Assembly (NCBI GenBank): GCA_911728435.2
Contig: OU452206.1
Coordinates: 8,028,297 to 8,092,296, forward strand
Length of the DNA stretch: 64,000 nt
Direction of reading: 5' to 3'
Source: Apoderus coryli
Lineage: Eukaryota; Arthropoda; Insecta; Coleoptera; Attelabidae
The notes below the pieces were generated by a model. The model was not told where the DNA came from and did not search any database. It worked only from the letters and a program-made list of their open reading frames with translations. Position 1 is the stretch's first letter, and each line of letters begins with the position of its first letter. Below are positions 58,248-64,000 of this stretch, piece by piece. The position numbers and the translations under genes were made by a program.

Positions 58248-59710
58248 CATATCTATCGACTTTAGTAGACCCCTCAATTTTCATAAATGTCATAATTATA
58301 GTTTTCGCAATATGTACCTATCGTGATTACTCCTGTAGAAACACCCTGTAGATACAAGTTAATATTTTAAAATTTCATCAAAATATATTCTACAGAAACA
58401 TAGTGTCGCGAATGATGACTCAGTTGTTTACTTTCTCGGTGAATTATTATTTGTACTATTTTAAAATATTTTATAGAAGTACAGTATAGAATTGTTTGTA
58501 GGTACGTTTTTATATTTTTGTGGGAGGGCAATTTATCTTTTTTTGCGTATTATTTTTCAATACGTTTTATAAAGTTTTTATGTTTTAAATATTATTTCGC
58601 TCAGTTTATAATCTTTCGATGAACTGTAAGGGTGTGTGTTATAGTTTCTGTGTTTATTTTGCAGATATTTATCACAGTCGCGGTCGTCGGGTCTATCGCG
58701 TAATACTAATCTGTTCGTGTATGTGAACAAATACGTTATGCGATTTCTAATGTCGAGCTACTTACGTTGTTAATCCAAATGTGTTATTTTGTGAAAAATT
58801 GTGTGCTTTGATAGACGTGAAGCCTCTGAGTATTGGTATGGAAATGGTATGCAGGAGTATAAGCAAAGGAAGGAGTATTAGGTGTAAGTTACTTTAATTT
58901 TAATATTGATAATTTTCTAAGGGCGAACGAGGAGAGGGTACATCAGCCTGCAGCTCAAAATACCTACATTTTTGGAATTATTTTTTATGTGATTATGGTA
59001 TTACACTAATAATCAGAGTTTTTAGTTAACGTAATGACCCGCACAATTTTACACATTTTCTTAACTTTATTTATAATGCTTACCTTAGAACTGAATGAAA
59101 CTTAATAATAGTTGGAACATACCTATACATATAGTTTTTTTTTCTTAAATAAATAATACAATCTTTTGTTTGGTTAGATAGTATTGAGTTGGTTTGGCTT
59201 AGTTTCCGTGAATTCTAGTATTGCGATCCATAGATTTTATTGCCAATTTCTGGTCGACGACTTCTTTATTATTTATTACATTAGAAAAAAATCCAAATAA
59301 GTAGTTATTTAGAGCTACAGGATAAAGTACCAGCCCCGCGAGCGGGATAATCTTGTTCCATTCATAATTTTACTTGCTTAGATCAACATATTTAAATTTA
59401 GCAATCCTGTACCCAATTTCTGAAATAGTTGTAAATGCTTGTTACAAAATTATTTATATAGAAGCAATTTTTTGAAAGACCCAATTTCAGCCCATGTTAC
59501 GAATGACATAATTATTTAAATTCAATTCAGAATATTCTTTCAACTGAGGTAATTTTTATAGTACGTTTGGATAAATCTGGGAAACAATTTCTCCAAAATT
59601 TAGCCTCAACTCAATGGCATCAGCATGAATCATTTAATCGTCAAAATATGACTTTTCTCTTAGATTACACAATAATTAATTCTTCTAAAAAATATTGTAT
59701 AGTTGGAAAT
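58248..59710 (+). repeat. Direct repeat, copy 1 (partner at 62671-64000)
   Basis: From CTATCGACTTTAGTAGACCC onward it parallels 62671 to the window end with small indels, for example CGTCGGGTCTATCGCGTAAT and GAACGAGGAGAGGGTACATC versus GAACGGGGTGAGAGTACATC. It is noncoding and contains exon-like cassette A. Confidence 0.85.
58665..58881 (+). other. Exon-like cassette A (noncoding)
   Basis: An acceptor TTTATTTTGCAG precedes it and a donor (TTAG|GTGTAAGTT) follows. All three frames contain stops. The same cassette recurs as C at 62994-63210, and B at 60170-60439 has the same borders. It could be an untranslated exon or part of a noncoding RNA. Confidence 0.35.
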
Positions 59711-59934
59711 TAAAAAGGAACTTGCATAGAAGTAACTTAATTTTAACTTCGGTTATTTCCATTTAAGAAATCAAACAATTTTTAAATTTTTTCCAATTCA
59801 TTTATTTTACGATTACGATGTAAATATTTTAAATTATTTTATCTTCTCTATTTGTTCACATGTCTAAAACTTTATAACTTGCTTTTAAATGACTGTACAA
59901 TTTGTTTAAAATACTTTTTTTTTGTACATTTCAG

Positions 59935-60014
59935 AAGTGCCCATTGGCCCTAGTTTAGTTAGGTTAAGCATGGAATGGATTGGAGTTTAATGCAGAATTA
60001 TTAGTCACATAATG
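59935..60014 (+). other. Exon-like segment (noncoding)
   Basis: It sits between ACATTTCAG and AATG|GTAGGT. It is short, with stops in all frames except a few codons. Support is splice-site appearance only. Confidence 0.2.
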
Positions 60015-60169
60015 GTAGGTATTCTTCAAATAAATACGAGTAAATAAATTCATTAATATTAGGCACAATAATTTTTTATTAGAAACAAAAACAAACAAAA
60101 AAAGCAGAAAAACAATCCGATTGAGTTACTAATTTCGGTGTATTTTAAGTTTTACTTTCTTTGTTACAG

Positions 60170-60439
60170 ATATTTAAAATGATACAACGTTCGCCGGTGA
60201 CGCGTAAATAAAAATTAGTGAGTTATTTTATTTGCTCCTCGGAACTGTGGACTTTTGTGAGTTTTTGAGGTGGCAATTGCGATTTTAGAAGTCGTTGTTC
60301 GTTAAATTAATAAGTAGCTCGGCTCGTGATTTTAGTGTCGAAAAAAATTAAAATGAGGATTTCTATTGGACAATAGCAGATGGAAGCGTGGTAAAGAATT
60401 CCTGGATTTGAAGAGGAGAGGATACTGGAAACACTTGAG
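60170..60439 (+). other. Exon-like cassette B (noncoding)
   Basis: An acceptor TTTGTTACAG is followed by ATATTTAAAATG, and a donor (TTGAG|GTGTAAGTTA) closes it. The border sequences match cassettes A and C although the body differs. It has several CG dinucleotides and stops in every frame. Further acceptor-like sites at 60708 and 61165 may start more exons. Confidence 0.3.
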
Positions 60440-61678
60440 GTGTAAGTTAATTTAAAAATATTTGCATATACGAGTATTGCTGTTGACAAAGAATGGAATA
60501 GTACTTTTTCGTTATCATCCTCTTACAATTATTAAGAATTTTACCACAAAAGATTAATAGTTGCTTGCATTTGATTGTTTATAACTTTTTTAAATTATCG
60601 CGTATATTCACAATCATTTTACAAATAATCGAATTAAGTATTCACTGTTCAACCAAATTCAATAAATGTATAATATAAACAGACCTATAAGTTTTACTTT
60701 TTTGCAGGAGAGCTCTCCAGTAAAAGTTTTTCAGAACCATGGGAAACAGGAAAGTTACAGTAATCAATAGGAAGAACATTCAAGGCTGTGTTGAAGTTAT
60801 AAGATTCAAAGATTGTAGTTTCTACATTTTAATTTAATTTAGTTGAACATGACAATTTTTTTAAAGCAATTTATCTTGTTTACACACAACTTCAAAATCA
60901 TAAATGTTTCAAAATTTCAAGTTTGTGTAGGTATCCTCAGATTATAAATAAAAACTTCAAAATTAATCCTAAATAAATTTCAATAATGTTAGAATTTCAA
61001 TAGAGCAGCCTTAATCAACTCTCAGGTTATACTTATCCACACAATGAACATCACAAAGCTACAATACCAATTTATGAATTCTCTAACAAGATTTACTTAA
61101 ATCAGGTTGGTTGGTTAATAATATTGCATTGACTGTGAAAATTAATACCAATTATGTTTTGCAGATAGAGTTATCCTGTAACGAGTATAGCAATAACGTA
61201 TGAGTAATAAACAATGATAATGTTGATGGGAAGCGGAAAAATTTGCGAAGAATTATCCAGTTGCGATACTGTTACAATCCGAAATGAATCTAAATACTCA
61301 TATACTTTTTTCTTATGCAGGTTAGTTTGATCCTCTATAAGACTCATAATAATAATAAATAACTTTATTTCCTATTAAGGGATATCTCAAAAAAATAAAT
61401 AAATATATTTAAAAAACAAAATAATACACTTCTTGTATATAAGAACATTAAGCGACACAGGCACACTTTGTAATTACAATTTTAATTTTTAATCTTATTA
61501 TGAGACCACACTGTATAAAAAAACAAATAAGGTGATGTTACGAATGTAGTTAAAACAAACAAGAATCTTCATGCACAATTAGGTATTCAAAATTAAGCAC
61601 AAATAACGATTTTTTGTCGACCATCAAACACCATTTTATACATAAAACATAAATATTTCAAAAACTGCTAGACATAGT

Positions 61679-62530
61679 TACAGGGTCATTCATTATATCT
61701 TGACACCCAACTAGAGCAGTTATTATGGATGATGGAAACATATTTTAAATATAAAAGTTTGAGGGTCTCTGTTGTAGTATCTTTTAGAACTATTGAAATC
61801 AACAAACTTAAGTTTGCAAAATGAAAAAAAAAAAAGATTATGCTTTATATTTTAAATGAAACACCCTATATATTATAATATAAATGAAAGATCTTTTTGT
61901 TCTGATTTCAAAAAAGTATAGGTTATTGTTATTAGCTTCAGCCGTTCTTGCGATATTTTAGGTTAAAACTTGAATTTTGGTGACTAGAAAATCATCAACT
62001 TTATTGTTTATATTTTTCGGAAAATAATCAAGGGTACCCTGATTGCAATAATTATAAATAAATATAAACGATTAAAACTTATTTCTAAAAATAACGACAA
62101 AACTAAACTAATTATTATTAATTATAATAGATAATGGTTATGCGTCGGCGCTTAAGCCATCAGATCTAAATTAACAAAATATTTATACCTCGAAAGTAAA
62201 GTAAAATATCACGTTCTTCATTTAAATTTCTTTCTATTGTCTGAGTTGAACGCTATTTTGATCTGCAAAATTTTTAATTACATTCTTAATTGTGTTTATT
62301 GAAGCAACTTTTCTTCTTCTATTTGTCTTTTTTCTTATAACATTTCATTCACAATAACATGTCAATCGTATTCAGGGCACACTTGCAATTTTGCGAACTA
62401 ATTTTTTTGATTGCAATAGTTTTTAAAATATACTACAGCAGAAAGCCTAAAAAATTTAAATTTATTTTTTTCTATCATCCATAATAACGGCGCTGCGTGG
62501 TGTCAAGATAAAATGATTGACCGTGTACAT
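61679..62530. repeat. Inverted copies of a CCCTGTATA-ended repeat
   Basis: ACAGGGTCATTCATTATATC near 61679-61840 and the segment 62386-62530 are reverse complements of each other, and both match 54270-54440 (ATCATCCATAATAACGGC). Three copies of one short element. No coding sequence. Confidence 0.6.
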
Positions 62531-62670
62531 TATACATACATTCTATATCTAGCATATCACGCAGGATCCAATTAATGTAATAATATATAGGCTGTTCAAT
62601 TTGAAATAAGTAATAAATAAATTCCCGTATAACCGGAAGTGCGATTATATTGAAAATATTTTAGCGAGGT

Positions 62671-64000
62671 TGTCCCTATCGACTTTAGTAGACCCCTAAA
62701 TTTTCATAAGTGTCCTATATAATTATTATAGTTTTCCTGCAGGAACACCCCGTAGATATAAGTTAATATTTTAAAATTTGATCCAAATATATTTTACAGA
62801 AACATACTTTATAGAACTACAGTAGATTTGTGTGTTGTGTTTTTGTGGCACGGCGATTTATCGATTTTTCTTTTCTGTGTTTTATATTTCAATACGTTTC
62901 ATAAAGTTTTTATGTTTTAAATATTATTTCGTTCGTTTATAAACTTTTGGTGAACTGTTAGGGTGTGTTATAGTTTCTTTGTTTATTTTGCAGATATTTA
63001 TCACCGCGGTCGTCGGGTCTATCGCGTAATAGTTAATCTGTTCGTGTATGTGAACAAGTACGTTATGCGATATCTAATATTGTCGAGCTACTTACGTTGT
63101 TAATCCAAATGTGCTATTTTGCGAAAATGTTTGTGCTTTGATATACGTGAAGCCTGAATATTGGTATGGAAAATGGTATGCAGGAGTATAAGCAAAGGAA
63201 GGAGTATTAGGTGTAAGTTACTTTAATTATAATATTGATAACTTTCTAAGGGCGAACGGGGTGAGAGTACATCAGCCTGGAGCTCAAAAGAACTACATTT
63301 TTTGATTTTTTTATGTGATTATAGTATTAAACTAATTAGAGTTTCGAGTTAACGTATGACCCGCAGAATTTTACACATTTTCTTAGCATTATTTAATGCT
63401 TACCTTAAATAGAGCTGAATGAAACTTAATAATCGTTGGAACATATTATATAGTTTTTTTTCTTAAATAAATAATAAAATCTTTTGTTTGGTTAGATAGT
63501 ATTGGGTTGGTTTGGGTGAATTCTAGTATTGGGATGGGTTCTATAGATTTTATTGGCAATTTCTGGCCGACGCAACGACTTCTTTATTATTTAAAAAATC
63601 CAAAGAAGTAGTTATTTAGAGCCACAGGATAAAGTACCAACCCCGCGAGCGGAATAATCTTATTCCATCCTTAATTTTACTTGCTTAGATCAACTTATTT
63701 AAATTTAGCAATCCTGTATCCAATTTCTGAAATAGTTGTAAATGCTTGTTCCAAATTATTTATATAGAAGCAATTTTTTGAAAGACCAATTTCAGCCCAT
63801 GTTACGAATGACATAATTATTTAAATTCAATTCAGAATATTCTTTAATCTGAGGTAATTTTTTTAGTACGTTTGGATAAATCTGAGAAACAATTTCTCCA
63901 AAATTTAGACTCAACTCAATGGCATCAGCAGGAATCATTTAATTGTCAAAATATGTCTTTTCTATAAATTACACAATAATTAATTATTCTAAAAAATATT
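62671..64000 (+). repeat. Direct repeat, copy 2 (runs off the window)
   Basis: Counterpart of 58248-59710 about 4.3-4.4 kb downstream. It lacks the ~560-bp insertion that precedes copy 1: here GTGCGATTATATTGAAAATA runs straight on. It carries cassette C. Confidence 0.85.
62994..63210 (+). other. Exon-like cassette C (noncoding)
   Basis: Same borders and near-identical body as cassette A, bounded by TTTATTTTGCAG and TTAG|GTGTAAGTTA. The splice sites are intact in both copies despite scattered changes elsewhere. Confidence 0.35.

Noticed and set aside
58248..64000. The direct repeat as the two LTRs of a retrotransposon
   Set aside because: No gag or pol lies between the copies, the primer-site sequence is outside copy 1, and the copies continue past the expected LTR size.

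Overview
The window is an AT-rich animal nuclear locus, most likely from an insect. Introns have GT/AG borders, the host genes are clear animal orthologues, and unrelated transposon families are nested in each other. Many transposon-like ends carry CACCCTGTATA, which suggests a beetle-like genome, but the species cannot be fixed from this sequence.

Host genes: (1) a short minus-strand THAP zinc-finger gene (7401-7837) lies head-to-head with (2) a four-exon BTB plus C2H2 zinc-finger factor (8444-11048, 396 aa). (3) An Sp-family factor of the glutamine-rich Sp1-4/Spps type spans about 17.5 kb on the minus strand (32131 back to 14613, nine or ten coding exons). Its introns hold a full-length LINE, several mariners and foldback elements. 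(4) Phosphatidylserine synthase has two exons (minus, 41257-36844). (5) A FAM32A homologue (plus, 42696-43813) and (6) the intronless mannosyltransferase ALG2 (minus, 45179-43914) converge tail-to-tail about 100 bp apart. These genes share no pathway; the grouping looks like ordinary housekeeping and regulatory neighbours.

Layout: 1-7.3 kb is transposon debris (pogo-like, piggyBac-like, foldbacks) plus a lone THAP exon. 7.4-11 kb is the THAP/BTB pair. 11-14 kb holds THAP-derived relics and a duplicated MITE-like block. 14.6-32.1 kb is the Sp gene. 32-36.8 kb is mostly intergenic and rich in TAGGTA words. 36.8-45.2 kb carries Pss, FAM32A and ALG2. 45.3-53.1 kb is dense nested mobile DNA: a Penelope-like GIY-YIG fragment, a hAT with a perfect 8-bp target duplication, and three LINE fragments. 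53-64 kb is repeat-rich, with a large direct duplication and a series of exon-like noncoding segments.

Most interesting signals: a scattered family of hammerhead-ribozyme-like cores whose stem II sequence changes while pairing is kept, several in inverted pairs and one beside a GIY-YIG domain; an intact LINE whose ORF1 ends in A AAA AAC followed directly by TGA, with an AUG-less ORF2 in the -1 frame; a DD41D mariner-like element with near-identical inverted repeats of about 352 bp; and duplicated exon-like cassettes in the last 6 kb.
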